From contig JAQERH010000001.1 of NCBI GenBank assembly GCA_027698105.1, forward strand, positions 1 through 64,000: DNA of 64,000 nucleotides, read 5' to 3'. Shown piece by piece: positions 9,176-18,753 of this stretch. A model generated the notes under the pieces. The model worked only from the letters and a program-made list of their open reading frames with translations, did no database searches and had not been told where the DNA came from. Position numbers and translations under genes: made by a program. The DNA comes from Lachnospiraceae bacterium AM93-12TA. GTDB lineage: Bacteria; Bacillota; Clostridia; Lachnospirales; Lachnospiraceae. Position 1 is the stretch's first letter; the number at the start of each line of letters is the position of its first letter.

Positions 9176-9248
9176 AATTATCCTCCTCATCTTGAAAATT
9201 TCCTTTTAAAATAACTATACATCACTTTCTGTTATATAAAGTGCTATT

Positions 9249-10070
9249 TTATTCTCCTAATGCAATGCGTTTAAATGTTGTTGGTTGATACTTTTTCCCT
9301 CTACCTGAAAAAAAGTATACTAAATCCTTTACTTTTCTAACATTATTACCATACCAATAATTAGGATGTGACAAAAAAACTATTCTCGCTTTTTTATTAT
9401 CAATTTCCTCAATTGGATTTTCATTATAACTAAAACCACTATTGAAACAAATATTATTATCCATAATATGAGAATCTATATACTTGTTATAAAGTTCTTT
9501 ATCATACGCTTCGAATAAGATATTATACTTTGAATAACTTTCATTTTCTAATATATAATTGTTAGAATATCCTAATTTTCTATTTAATGGATGCCCATGA
9601 CTGGCAAGGGATTTTATTGTTATATTAGTTGTTTTTTCGAATTTATCTATTTCCATTTTTAGTTTTTCTTGAACTTTCTCTATGGAAATTTCATCAATTC
9701 TTTCTATGCCAAATTCATTTGCATAATTAGCTAAAGTTTCAAAATGAAACCCCACTTCAAATCCAGCATCTTCCATCTTTTTTATTAATTCAACATCAAT
9801 TGTAGAAAATCTAAAATAATATGTACTTGTCACTCCCAAAGCTTTTTCTTTTAAAAACATTTCTTCAGTTGCCTCAGAAACAATATCTACATCATGTCTC
9901 AATACAAAATATTTATTTCCATCGTCTCTATTTTCATAAAATTTCTCTAATCCGCAAACATTATATCCATTATTTTCCGCATGTTTGATATAAAACTCAT
10001 ATGCATTTAATCTATCATTATTTAATATTGTTTTTAAAATAAATTTATTTCCTCTATCAAATCGCTCCAT
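9249..10070 (-). CDS. NodB-type polysaccharide deacetylase-like protein
   Basis: A 273-residue cytoplasmic-looking protein (no signal peptide) with a divergent NodB fold. The first metal motif is FVLRHDVDIVSEA (about residues 55-67). A second is GFEVGFHFETLA, and a late motif is IVFLSHPNYWYG. The H-D-V-D form, in place of the usual TFDDG, is common among deacetylase-like proteins of O-antigen and exopolysaccharide loci. It follows the larger deacetylase-like gene at 10071 without a gap (stop then ATG; AAAAGGAG is the ribosome site). Bases here are visibly AT-rich compared with the flanking operon. Substrate unknown. Confidence 0.75.
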   Translation of the reverse strand: MERFDRGNKFILKTILNNDRLNAYEFYIKHAENNGYNVCGLEKFYENRDDGNKYFVLRHDVDIVSEATEEMFLKEKALGVTSTYYFRFSTIDVELIKKMEDAGFEVGFHFETLANYANEFGIERIDEISIEKVQEKLKMEIDKFEKTTNITIKSLASHGHPLNRKLGYSNNYILENESYSKYNILFEAYDKELYNKYIDSHIMDNNICFNSGFSYNENPIEEIDNKKARIVFLSHPNYWYGNNVRKVKDLVYFFSGRGKKYQPTTFKRIALGE

Positions 10071-11390
10071 TTACTGCGCTCCTTTTTCAACTAATCTTGC
10101 TATAAGTCTTTCATAAATCTCCGATAACCATGTATATTCACCAATTTTAATCGTACTATTATGAAATAACACACATAGCTCTCCATTAACGCTTTCTACA
10201 ATATTGATAAAATGTTCAATCGTATTCCAGGCTACCTCCTTATCCAAGCCAAGGTATTGTTTTTCACAAAGAGAATTATCCATAATAATCAAAGGATGTA
10301 AATATAAATCTGTTAATTTCATTTGTTCAGGATCTATCCACCTAACAGTTTTTGATGTACCTAATCTAAAACCTGGTATATCTGCATAGCCCATGGTAAA
10401 GTCTTCTCTGATTCCAATTTTCAATAGAGTTGTTAAATCTTCTATATCTTTTGCAATTAAATAATGATTTCTATTACTTTTTATCTCTTCCCCTAGTCTT
10501 TCCTCTAATGCTTTTTTTTCGGAATATACTTTTCCATTATTCATATCTATCCCTGACTCATAGCTCATATGTAAACCTATTATTTTAGCATTACTTTTTA
10601 GCTTATTAAGTAATTTTTCGCTTTTATTATCTTGCAGATAAGAAGGAGTCATAGAAGTTTCCAACATATTAGCTATAATAAAATAAACATCATCACATTG
10701 ATCCCCATACTTATTTTTTACTCTTTTATCTAATTCTATAAGCCAATCGAATGTATCATATTGATTATATTTGTAAAATCCAAAACTATTAAAAATAGGA
10801 GAAAAATTTATTCTTTTTTGATATAAAAGTGTTTTTATTGTCTCTTTTATAGATTGTCCTAATGTATAGTTTTTCCATGGTAAATCAACATCATGGGTCA
10901 AATATATATGTGATATTCCTTCTTTATTTTCTATAGGAATACCTTTACCCTTTAGCAATTCTCTAATCTTTTTACTATATTCATCTACGATAGGTCTATC
11001 TAAAAAATTGCATTTTCCCATAACAGAACCTTTTCCGATAAAACGTTTATGCTTGTCTCTATTATCGTCATTTATCAGTTCTTCGTAGCGTGTCAGTAAA
11101 AAAAATGAAGAAGCAACCAAATCCGCCTCTATTGTCAATCTACCATTTTTTTCATAACTATTATCTTCTCCAAATAAGATTGGAATTCCCTCCCACTCTT
11201 TTAAAGGAATTTGTGGATATGTCTTTTTCGTTTTATAAATATCTTTTTCAAAAAAAAATGAAGGTTTTATACATATCAATTCCTGTCCTTTTTCTTCTCC
11301 ATAAGAAATCAAATACCTATATTTTACATCTCCCACAAGCAATTTTAAAATATAATCGATAATTTCTTCAGTAACAATCAGCTCTCCCAT
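10071..11390 (-). CDS. polysaccharide deacetylase-like protein with DUF7033-type N-terminal domain
   Basis: A 439-residue protein without signal peptide. The first 150 residues resemble the DUF7033 region found in front of NodB-like domains (FFLLTRYEELINDDNRDKHK). The deacetylase part starts at IYLTHDVDLPWKNYTLG and ends with VLFHNSTIKIGEYTW. The H-D-V-D motif replaces the classic TFDDG. It sits in a block of deacetylase and FemAB/GNAT genes, a pairing also known from other exopolysaccharide loci. Its role may be removing an acetyl group from a lipid-linked sugar. Catalysis is inferred from the family. Confidence 0.75.
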   Translation of the reverse strand: MGELIVTEEIIDYILKLLVGDVKYRYLISYGEEKGQELICIKPSFFFEKDIYKTKKTYPQIPLKEWEGIPILFGEDNSYEKNGRLTIEADLVASSFFLLTRYEELINDDNRDKHKRFIGKGSVMGKCNFLDRPIVDEYSKKIRELLKGKGIPIENKEGISHIYLTHDVDLPWKNYTLGQSIKETIKTLLYQKRINFSPIFNSFGFYKYNQYDTFDWLIELDKRVKNKYGDQCDDVYFIIANMLETSMTPSYLQDNKSEKLLNKLKSNAKIIGLHMSYESGIDMNNGKVYSEKKALEERLGEEIKSNRNHYLIAKDIEDLTTLLKIGIREDFTMGYADIPGFRLGTSKTVRWIDPEQMKLTDLYLHPLIIMDNSLCEKQYLGLDKEVAWNTIEHFINIVESVNGELCVLFHNSTIKIGEYTWLSEIYERLIARLVEKGAQ

Positions 11391-11413
11391 TATATTATCC
11401 CTAACATTTTCTA

Positions 11414-12385
11414 CTATATCAATTTTAACAGTTCTTTTATTTTTATAAGTATTTTATATCTTCTGCTTTCTTTTGAAATGACAAAATAAGGTTCCATTTC
11501 AGCATTGTAACGTCTATTATATTCTGCCACTCCTGATATCATACTTCCCTCAAAATCATATGTAATTTCTTGATTTACAAATTTACATATTCCATACCAA
11601 TCTAAAAATGCCCTAGCTCCTGCCGAATCATTATCAAAAGCAACAAATAATGTATAACTTCTTTCTTTATCGTAAATTGTAAATAATTCTGCTACTAGAG
11701 TTCCATTTTCTGAGTATGCACCCGTAACTATTACAGCATTATTCTTTTTTGCCGCTTGATATAAGGCTTCGAATTGTATTCGACTGAAGCTTACATCCTC
11801 TCCCTTTTTCTTATAATATTGTTCAAAAAAAATATAAAATACATCCGATGAGTTGATTTCTTTTACAGTATAAGTCCCTATTGCATTTTTTATTTCTTTT
11901 CTTCTGTACTTTTGCAAATTATTCCATATTACTTCCTGTTTTTCTGGATAAATGACTTGAGAATATCTAGTAGTCTGAGTAAACCCCAACTGATAAAATG
12001 GCATCCAGTTTTTCATTTTATATGAAAATGCAATTTGAAAACGGTCATAAGGAGGTAGTAATTCAACAACTTTTTTTACTATTTCTTCATAATATGAAAA
12101 CTTTTTATATTTCGATTCTCGGTTTCCATAATCAATCCAAATATCTAAACGACATACTTGAAATGGATTATATATATATCTAAAACCCTTTTGTTTCTTA
12201 TATCCAAATGGGAAAGCTGCTATTATTTTTCCATCATTTTTTATTAATATAACTTCCCAGTTATCACCTTTATCAATGCAAGCAGCATCCAAATACCACG
12301 GTTGTAAAAAAATACCGACTGATGTGTTTTCAATACAAAATTCTCTATATTCTTTTTTTGCTTGTTCAAAATTATATTTTTCCAT
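11414..12385 (-). CDS. FemAB/GNAT-like acyltransferase
   Basis: A 323-residue soluble protein of the FemAB-like GNAT superfamily used in polysaccharide loci. Visible features are FLQPWYLDAACIDKGDNWEV near the N-terminus, a core of alternating beta strands, KYRRKEIKNAIGTYTVKEI in the middle, and FDFEGS-type ending (TYDFEGSMISGVAEYNRRYN) near residue 280. The FDFEGSM block is shared with the second family member at 17833, so the two are paralogues. Members transfer acyl or aminoacyl groups to amino sugars. AAGGAATAG precedes the ATG. The gene is AT-rich. Confidence 0.75.
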   Translation of the reverse strand: MEKYNFEQAKKEYREFCIENTSVGIFLQPWYLDAACIDKGDNWEVILIKNDGKIIAAFPFGYKKQKGFRYIYNPFQVCRLDIWIDYGNRESKYKKFSYYEEIVKKVVELLPPYDRFQIAFSYKMKNWMPFYQLGFTQTTRYSQVIYPEKQEVIWNNLQKYRRKEIKNAIGTYTVKEINSSDVFYIFFEQYYKKKGEDVSFSRIQFEALYQAAKKNNAVIVTGAYSENGTLVAELFTIYDKERSYTLFVAFDNDSAGARAFLDWYGICKFVNQEITYDFEGSMISGVAEYNRRYNAEMEPYFVISKESRRYKILIKIKELLKLI

Positions 12386-12394
12386 TTCTATTCC

Positions 12395-12964
12395 TTATTC
12401 TCTATTTATTTTCCAAAACTTAAATAAACTAATTCCTCCCCATCCCACCTCAAAACCAGTTTCTACCTTTTTATATCCGACTTTTTGAATTCCTTTTTGT
12501 GAAGAAATATTATTTTTATTTGCGCCACCATAGATTTCTTCGATTTGATACTGTTCAAAAGCTATCGCCGATAAATTAGCCATCATATATGGATAAATAT
12601 TTTTCCCTCTATATACTGGAGATACAAAGCAATAATGAATAAAAGAAGTATCAAACCAATGTTTTCCTAAATAATTGTCTTCCGAAAATTTTAAGACCGC
12701 ATGCCCTGCAACTTTCCCATCATACCTGGCCAATAGAACAATCTGCTTATCACATATTTCTTCAAATGTTTTTTTTACATTTTCTTTGCGAATCTCCATA
12801 ACTTGATAACATTTTTCTTTCGTGAGTATTTCATACTCACATGATTTTACATTTAAATATGGAGCGAAAATCTTTGAGGAGTCTTGATCCATTTTATAAT
12901 AATACGTAATATTAAAAAAAGGACCTTTTAGAATTCTCTTTATAATTCGTTTTACACTTTTCAT
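12395..12964 (-). CDS. GNAT-family N-acetyltransferase
   Basis: A 189-residue GNAT protein. The acetyl-CoA binding region is seen in FVSPVYRGKNIYPYMMANL (about 110-130), followed by an E-I-Y-G-G-A-N-K-N-N-I-S-S-Q segment where GNATs usually carry the conserved Asn/Tyr. It probably acetylates an amino sugar, as similar genes do in flagellar and capsule loci. The ATG overlaps the stop of the flippase gene by four bases. Confidence 0.75.
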   Translation of the reverse strand: MKSVKRIIKRILKGPFFNITYYYKMDQDSSKIFAPYLNVKSCEYEILTKEKCYQVMEIRKENVKKTFEEICDKQIVLLARYDGKVAGHAVLKFSEDNYLGKHWFDTSFIHYCFVSPVYRGKNIYPYMMANLSAIAFEQYQIEEIYGGANKNNISSQKGIQKVGYKKVETGFEVGWGGISLFKFWKINRE

Positions 12965-14307
12965 ACAATTTCCTTTCCAACTATAAATAAACTTATTAAG
13001 TATATACTGACTATGTATTTCAAAATCAGATAACTATATTTTTTCAGCGAATACTTCAACATATAGAACATAAGTCCTAAAAGTAGTAACTGAAAAATCA
13101 TATCGACACCTGTAAATATTATAATTGCAGAAATTAAGTCAATTTTTTGTCCATTGAGCCATGAGAAAGTTACCAAATTCAATAATAGCTTCATGCATGC
13201 CGATATCATATTGATTTTCTTTTGATTAATTAAAACAAATACTCCGCTAAAACATCCACTGCAAAATTGCACCAAATAGTACACTCCTAATATACGAATA
13301 TATTCTCCAGCTGTTCCCCATTCTTTTCCCAAAAAAAATGTTAAAATTTCTTTACCAAAAAAGATTAAAATACAAATTGGTATAATCGCAATTTTAATAT
13401 TAGTCGCGAGTATCTGAAAGGAAAATCCCCCTATTTCTTCTCCATTATTAATCTTTTCAGCAGCAGTTTTATAATAGACCTTATTTACCGAAACAGCTAG
13501 TAATGAAACTGGAACACTTAAAATTCGACAAGCCATGGAGTAACCGCCTAACACTACACTTCCAAAGAATCTTCCCAAAAATTGAATTGGAATTTGAGAA
13601 GAAAAATACCCAATCATATTAGCAGGCATTTGGATGAGGGGAAATGTACGATATTGATATAAAGTATTCATTAAATCTTTACCGGTTGTCTTTCCTCTAA
13701 ATGGATGTACATAGCGATTCATATATATAATAGTTACTAAAGAAGCACAAACCGTTCCGCTTAAATATCCTAATGTACTAAATCCTAATAAGCCAAAAAA
13801 AATACTAATTCCTGCATTTAAAGTCGCATAAATAATTTGATTCCAAAATAATACACGATACTTTTTTTCCCTATTAACATATCCAAAATAGATGGATTGT
13901 ATGTTATATACTATTGTGTATAAAAAAAGTAGCATACATGCGATATTATAATTTTGTTTTATCTCAAAAATTTTATATCGTGGTGAAATCAACAAAATTA
14001 TTGGAAATATGAGAATGCAAAAAAATATAATTGAACATGCAATTAATTTGCAAATATTTTTTGCTATCTCCTCTTTTTTAGGAAGCATAATTGCAGTAAG
14101 CATTCCCAAACACATCATGTCGAAAAAAATGCTCGCAGTTGATATAATTAAGTTATACTCTCCTATATCAGCAGGAGAGAAAACACGGCTTAAAATCGGT
14201 AAAATTAAAAAATTGATGCCATATGCAATTAAAGAACCCGATGCTAAAATTGTAATATTTTTAAGAAAATCATTTTGTATTTTATCTCTTATTTTTTTAC
14301 AAACCAA
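12961..14307 (-). CDS. Wzx-type oligosaccharide flippase
   Basis: A 448-residue polytopic membrane protein (12 or more hydrophobic stretches) of the polysaccharide-transport MVF family. The start region NITILASGSLIAYGINFLIL and the motif VFSPADIGEYNLIIS are typical. It should flip undecaprenyl-linked repeat units across the membrane before the polymerase acts. The start is a TTG directly after the polymerase stop (TAA TTG), with GAGGAT about ten bases upstream; no ATG is available. The gene lies in the AT-rich centre of the locus. Confidence 0.85.
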   Translation of the reverse strand: MVCKKIRDKIQNDFLKNITILASGSLIAYGINFLILPILSRVFSPADIGEYNLIISTASIFFDMMCLGMLTAIMLPKKEEIAKNICKLIACSIIFFCILIFPIILLISPRYKIFEIKQNYNIACMLLFLYTIVYNIQSIYFGYVNREKKYRVLFWNQIIYATLNAGISIFFGLLGFSTLGYLSGTVCASLVTIIYMNRYVHPFRGKTTGKDLMNTLYQYRTFPLIQMPANMIGYFSSQIPIQFLGRFFGSVVLGGYSMACRILSVPVSLLAVSVNKVYYKTAAEKINNGEEIGGFSFQILATNIKIAIIPICILIFFGKEILTFFLGKEWGTAGEYIRILGVYYLVQFCSGCFSGVFVLINQKKINMISACMKLLLNLVTFSWLNGQKIDLISAIIIFTGVDMIFQLLLLGLMFYMLKYSLKKYSYLILKYIVSIYLISLFIVGKEIV

Positions 14308-15528
14308 TTATTTATATCCTCGTACTATGTAATTATTTCTTAAATCTAAAGAAGTAATAATTCCCAAAAAAACATAAAATGATGGCTCCTGAATATAACT
14401 TCCTGATAACATTAAAGGTAAAATACTAATAAACAAAAGTAAAACCGCAATATCCTTGAAGTCACCTTGATTTAATAGGAAAATTTTTATAATTTTATTA
14501 AGAAGCCACACACACATTACTGTTCCAATAACGATACCAAACTGAACAATTATTTCTATAAACAATAAGTGGGAATATGTTCCCATAAACTTTTGCCCAG
14601 AAACTCCTCCTGACAATTCAGCTAGCAAATATCGATCCGTCAGTATCCCTGTACCTAGCAAAGGTGTCCTCATAATTAATCTTACACTATTTAAATATGC
14701 TTGTATTCTTCCACTACTTTTAAAAAACTCACCGTCTGTTAATGCTGTAAAAACTCTTAGGCTCAACCCTGTTTTTTCTGCGACTTGTTGAAATACACTG
14801 CTTCCAAATATCGTTAGAATTAACATTGTCATCCCTAAAACTGTTATTAAAACTAACATGATTTTATTTTTGGTGGAATGCATACTTGCGTAAAAAATCA
14901 TATACACATAAAATATTCCAAAGCACAATAAAGGTCCTCTTGTTCCCATAAATATTACTTCTACTAAGGAAACCATGAAGGATAATGCTGTAAACCATGT
15001 GAATTTTTCCATGAGGAACCAAAAATTGATTATTGTAGCCGGAAAGATCATGTAAGCTAGGGTCATATCATATCGATCCATTGTTCCTAAGTGTAATTTA
15101 ACTCCTATTACCAATAAACAGCTCATTGTTATGATATGGCCTGCTTTTTTTAAATATTTTTTTACTAATTTAAAATCTTTTATTTGACAACTAATAATAT
15201 AATACGGATATGATCGGAATAAAATTTTATAAACTGCTAAAATCCCCTCTTTTACATGTTCTGGATATCGGAATACAAATATGGTCAATGAAATCATAAT
15301 AATAGAAGGTATAATTATCATACTTTTTGTCCATTGAATTTTAGGTATTGCCGGGATCACATATAATACAATAAATAGAATCCAAAGAAAAATAGAATCC
15401 AGATGATATGGTATATCTAATGCTAAAGATAATAAAGATGAAAAAGCATATTTTATTGGCGAAAAAACCAGACTACTCATCAGCAATATCGCAAAATAAT
15501 ACTGCTTATCATGATAACTATGCAACAT
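14308..15528 (-). CDS. Wzy-type O-antigen/capsule polymerase
   Basis: A membrane protein of about 406 residues with 11-12 hydrophobic segments and a large loop near residues 240-300 (the loop holds SSGRIQAYLNSVRLIMRTP and GTGILTDRY). The RxxxW/PLxGTG loop pattern is that of O-antigen ligase/polymerase family proteins. It would polymerise the repeat unit outside the membrane. A start at 15528 is preferred because GGAG lies six bases upstream; the in-frame ATG at 15540 has no site. It is followed at once by the flippase gene. Confidence 0.8.
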   Translation of the reverse strand: MLHSYHDKQYYFAILLMSSLVFSPIKYAFSSLLSLALDIPYHLDSIFLWILFIVLYVIPAIPKIQWTKSMIIIPSIIMISLTIFVFRYPEHVKEGILAVYKILFRSYPYYIISCQIKDFKLVKKYLKKAGHIITMSCLLVIGVKLHLGTMDRYDMTLAYMIFPATIINFWFLMEKFTWFTALSFMVSLVEVIFMGTRGPLLCFGIFYVYMIFYASMHSTKNKIMLVLITVLGMTMLILTIFGSSVFQQVAEKTGLSLRVFTALTDGEFFKSSGRIQAYLNSVRLIMRTPLLGTGILTDRYLLAELSGGVSGQKFMGTYSHLLFIEIIVQFGIVIGTVMCVWLLNKIIKIFLLNQGDFKDIAVLLLFISILPLMLSGSYIQEPSFYVFLGIITSLDLRNNYIVRGYK

Positions 15529-15545
15529 CACACTCTCCATCCATT

Positions 15546-16727
15546 TTATATAGTATTAATATCATAAAATTTCTTGTATTTTTTTACTAATTCATTCTTT
15601 TCATTTTCCCAACATAAAATCTCTTTTGCATTTTTTAAATTCATTTTTAGTTCCATGGTTAATACTGGATCGCAGACTATATTGTGGATTGTTTTTTTTA
15701 TTAATTCTATATCAACAGACAATGAATATCCAATTTTATATTTAGTTAAAATTTCTTTCATCTGAGGGAACTCTCCACATATAATTGGCGTTTCAGCCTG
15801 AATACTCTCGAATAATTTATTTGGTAATGACCATAAATAACTTTTACTGCTATTATCTGCTAATATCATACTAACATCTGCAGCACTAATATAATCCTTT
15901 AATTCATACAATGAAACTGCTTTATGAAAAAGAACTCTGCCCTCAGCATTCGAAGTATGTACTTTCTCTTTTAATTTATTTATGTACCCTTCCGTTCCAT
16001 TTCCAAGAATTATTCCTATTGCTTCTGGAAAACTTGCAATCAAATCGATAAACCTTTCAATTCCTCTATCTTCTGTAATCATTCCATGTGTAATTAAAAC
16101 AATCTTCCCTTTATCAATCCCAAGGGAAGCAAAATATTTTTCACGAATTTCATTGGTTTTTTTGTAATCAAGAATCCAATACTCTGGAATATTTCGTATA
16201 ACCAATGGTTTTTCTTCTAGTCTATATATCTTTTGTATTTCATCTGCAATTTTTTTATTAACAACCATCGTCATGTCGACTTTTTTAATTAGAAAATGTT
16301 CTACTAAATATATTACTAATGTTTTTAGTTTGCTTTTTCTTCCCGCACGGCCTAATTCAAATTCATGTGAATCATAAATCAATACCGTATGATTTTTCTT
16401 CCTGGTTCCAAAAACTGCTAGATAAGCAATTATTAATGTAATAATATCATGACAGCTGATCACATCCGCTTTAACTGCTTTCACTTCTTTTATCCATAAA
16501 AAAACCGAACATAGTCTATTTAATCCATTCAATTTCTGTGGCAATTTGAATGGACGCGTCGAAATTCTAATCACTCGTTCATCATCAATGTAATACCCTA
16601 AGTTATTTTTTTCTTTTCTCGCTATTATAACAACATTGTACCCTATTTCTTTTGCTACGGATATCTCCCTCTTATCTCGACTTGCATTTTTCCATTCTGA
16701 AGGCACTATTTTCAAAAAAGTCTTCAT
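15546..16727 (-). CDS. glycosyltransferase, GT-B fold (family 4-like)
   Basis: A 393-residue retaining GT-B enzyme. The N-domain carries DREISVAKEIGYNVVIIARK and VISCHDIITLIIAYLAVFG. The C-domain carries LITHGMITEDRGIERFIDLI and the nucleotide-sugar block around SLPNKLFESIQAETPIICGE with the E-x7-E motif. It adds one sugar of the repeat unit on the cytoplasmic side; which sugar is unknown. It shares layout with its upstream neighbour at 16737 (both begin by recording host sugar-phosphate motif DSHE), so the two may be distant paralogues. Confidence 0.82.
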   Translation of the reverse strand: MKTFLKIVPSEWKNASRDKREISVAKEIGYNVVIIARKEKNNLGYYIDDERVIRISTRPFKLPQKLNGLNRLCSVFLWIKEVKAVKADVISCHDIITLIIAYLAVFGTRKKNHTVLIYDSHEFELGRAGRKSKLKTLVIYLVEHFLIKKVDMTMVVNKKIADEIQKIYRLEEKPLVIRNIPEYWILDYKKTNEIREKYFASLGIDKGKIVLITHGMITEDRGIERFIDLIASFPEAIGIILGNGTEGYINKLKEKVHTSNAEGRVLFHKAVSLYELKDYISAADVSMILADNSSKSYLWSLPNKLFESIQAETPIICGEFPQMKEILTKYKIGYSLSVDIELIKKTIHNIVCDPVLTMELKMNLKNAKEILCWENEKNELVKKYKKFYDINTI

Positions 16728-16736
16728 CCTGACACC

Positions 16737-17831
16737 TCAAATTATGTTTTGATAGACCATACTCAATTTTTTAAACTCATTTTTCCAATTATATTTTTCA
16801 GAAACAAGTTTTTTCCCTTTTCTACCCATTTCTTTTTCTATTTCTGGATGCTCTGATAAATATTGGATCGCACTAATTACCTCTTTTTCATTCAAAGGAT
16901 CAACGCATATTCCACATCCACTTTCCTCTATCATTTCCTTCCAAAGAGGAAAATTCGAACAAATAATTGGTAGTTCCGCCCCCATATATTCAAACAGCTT
17001 AATCGCATATGAATTGATATGATTAGGACGAGGTTCGGGAATCATAATTCCAATATTCGATTCTTCATAAAGCTTGTTTACTTCATCTCTCGTCAAATAT
17101 CCTATATATTCCACTTTATCGAATTTTTTTATTCGCTCTTTCTCTAAATCATCAATAGAACCTGCAAGTTTCAAATGGCAATCCGTTTTTCCCACTGCCT
17201 CCATCATCATATTCAGTCCTCTGATTTTTGTCAGGCTCCCCGCATAACATATTTGCTGCTGTTTTTCTGAATATTTTCTCTTTGAAATGTCAATATCAAG
17301 GCTACTGTCTATGGGAAAATTACAAATTTCACATACATTCTTTGTATATTTCAAGAACACATCTCTAATATGTGGTGTTGCTGCAACGATATAATCTATT
17401 TTCTGAGCAGTTCTCTTTTCAAAATATTCATAGATTACAGAAATCATTTTACGTATTAGCCTAGGAATCCATTCTTTAGCTAAAATCTGTCTTGGTACAT
17501 CTTCATGTGAATCGTAAATCACAATTTTTTCTAATTTTTTTAATTTTCTGGCATACAACAAAAGTTCTGGATCATGTATATGATATAATTGTGCATCTAG
17601 TTTCAACGCTGCTTTATATACTTTATGACTAGTTGATAAAAAACGTTTAATTCTTGATTTTGGTATTTCTCCAATCCCCATAATATTAACATGCTCTTTT
17701 TGGAAAGAATTTCCTGGAGCAATAATATAAGTATCATATAAATTCGCTAAAGAACAACATTCTTTTTCAAAAATCCTATCATCTAAACTGTTATGGGCAC
17801 TTGTTAAATGACAAATTTTAATTTTTTCCAT
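16737..17831 (-). CDS. glycosyltransferase family 4-like protein
   Basis: A 364-residue GT-B glycosyltransferase. Visible blocks are KICHLTSAHNSLDDRIFEKE at the N-terminus, IYDSHEDVPRQIL in the middle, YAGSLTKIRGLNMMMEAVG in the nucleotide-binding domain, and SYAIKLFEYMGAELPIICSN with the E-x7-E pair. It transfers a sugar during repeat-unit assembly. Only two bases separate it from the FemAB-like gene. AT-rich. Confidence 0.85.
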   Translation of the reverse strand: MEKIKICHLTSAHNSLDDRIFEKECCSLANLYDTYIIAPGNSFQKEHVNIMGIGEIPKSRIKRFLSTSHKVYKAALKLDAQLYHIHDPELLLYARKLKKLEKIVIYDSHEDVPRQILAKEWIPRLIRKMISVIYEYFEKRTAQKIDYIVAATPHIRDVFLKYTKNVCEICNFPIDSSLDIDISKRKYSEKQQQICYAGSLTKIRGLNMMMEAVGKTDCHLKLAGSIDDLEKERIKKFDKVEYIGYLTRDEVNKLYEESNIGIMIPEPRPNHINSYAIKLFEYMGAELPIICSNFPLWKEMIEESGCGICVDPLNEKEVISAIQYLSEHPEIEKEMGRKGKKLVSEKYNWKNEFKKLSMVYQNII

Positions 17832-17832
17832 T

Positions 17833-18753
17833 TTATTTATATCCTATTATTTTTTTTATGAATGGTTTTATTAATTCTTTAATTTCGTCTATAATTGTAA
17901 GTTTTCTTATCTCAAAATAGACTGTTGGCTCTCCGCCAAAACGTTTAAAAAACTGTTCTATTCCTTCGATCATAGAACCCTCAAAATCAAATATCGATGA
18001 GACATTAGAAGCAAACTCTATGCATTTCCACATTACAAGAGTTTGTGCATTACTCTTTTTAAAGTCAGGATCTTTTCCTGCAAATAAATAATAACAAGCT
18101 CTCTTATCATAAACTAAATATGCTCCTGCATGGGTGTTCCCATTCTCATCCACAGCTGTAATCAATTTACCTTTATTTCTTTTTCTAGACTCTTCCATTA
18201 TTCTAACGATTAAGTCCTCTGAGCACGGTAATTTTCTTCCTTGTTCCCGAAATGTTTTCTGCAAAAGCTTTATCATTATATCTGGAGATGTATCATATTT
18301 TATTTCTACCTTTTTTTCAGCACTTTTTATATCTCTCCGTATATTTTTGCTGAAATTTTGGTAAATCCTCTGCAGATCATTCAGATTATTTATCCGGTAT
18401 GTAACTTTAGGAATGATAGAAAAACCTTGCCAATAAAACGGTAAAAAGTACTGCATGGATGGATCTAGCCGCAATTGTACTGAACGATAATTACTCAGTT
18501 CTATTATTATTTTTTCTGTGATTCTTTTAATATTTTCATTTTTTTCTTGAATATTTGCGCCTTCATCATCTTTAAACCAAATTCCACACGTAGGTGTAAA
18601 CTGAGGCATAGCCACTTTATTTCTCTTTATACTGTATGGCAATCTTGCAACTAAACGATTATCTTCTTCTATCAATATTTCTTTCCAATTATTTGGAGAT
18701 ACTATGTCCAGCCACCATGGCTCTTCAAATATACTATTTACATTATTCTCCAT
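17833..18753 (-). CDS. FemAB/GNAT-like acyltransferase (second copy)
   Basis: A 306-residue paralogue of the protein at 11414: it has FEEPWWLDIVSPNNWKEILI near the start, NFSKNIRRDIKSAEKKVEIK in the middle and IFDFEGSMIEGIEQFFKRFG near the end. Such proteins occur next to NodB-like deacetylases in exopolysaccharide loci, as here (deacetylase-like gene at 18743, overlapping by 11 bases). It probably acylates the amino group of a sugar in the repeat unit. The substrate is unknown. Confidence 0.77.
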   Translation of the reverse strand: MENNVNSIFEEPWWLDIVSPNNWKEILIEEDNRLVARLPYSIKRNKVAMPQFTPTCGIWFKDDEGANIQEKNENIKRITEKIIIELSNYRSVQLRLDPSMQYFLPFYWQGFSIIPKVTYRINNLNDLQRIYQNFSKNIRRDIKSAEKKVEIKYDTSPDIMIKLLQKTFREQGRKLPCSEDLIVRIMEESRKRNKGKLITAVDENGNTHAGAYLVYDKRACYYLFAGKDPDFKKSNAQTLVMWKCIEFASNVSSIFDFEGSMIEGIEQFFKRFGGEPTVYFEIRKLTIIDEIKELIKPFIKKIIGYK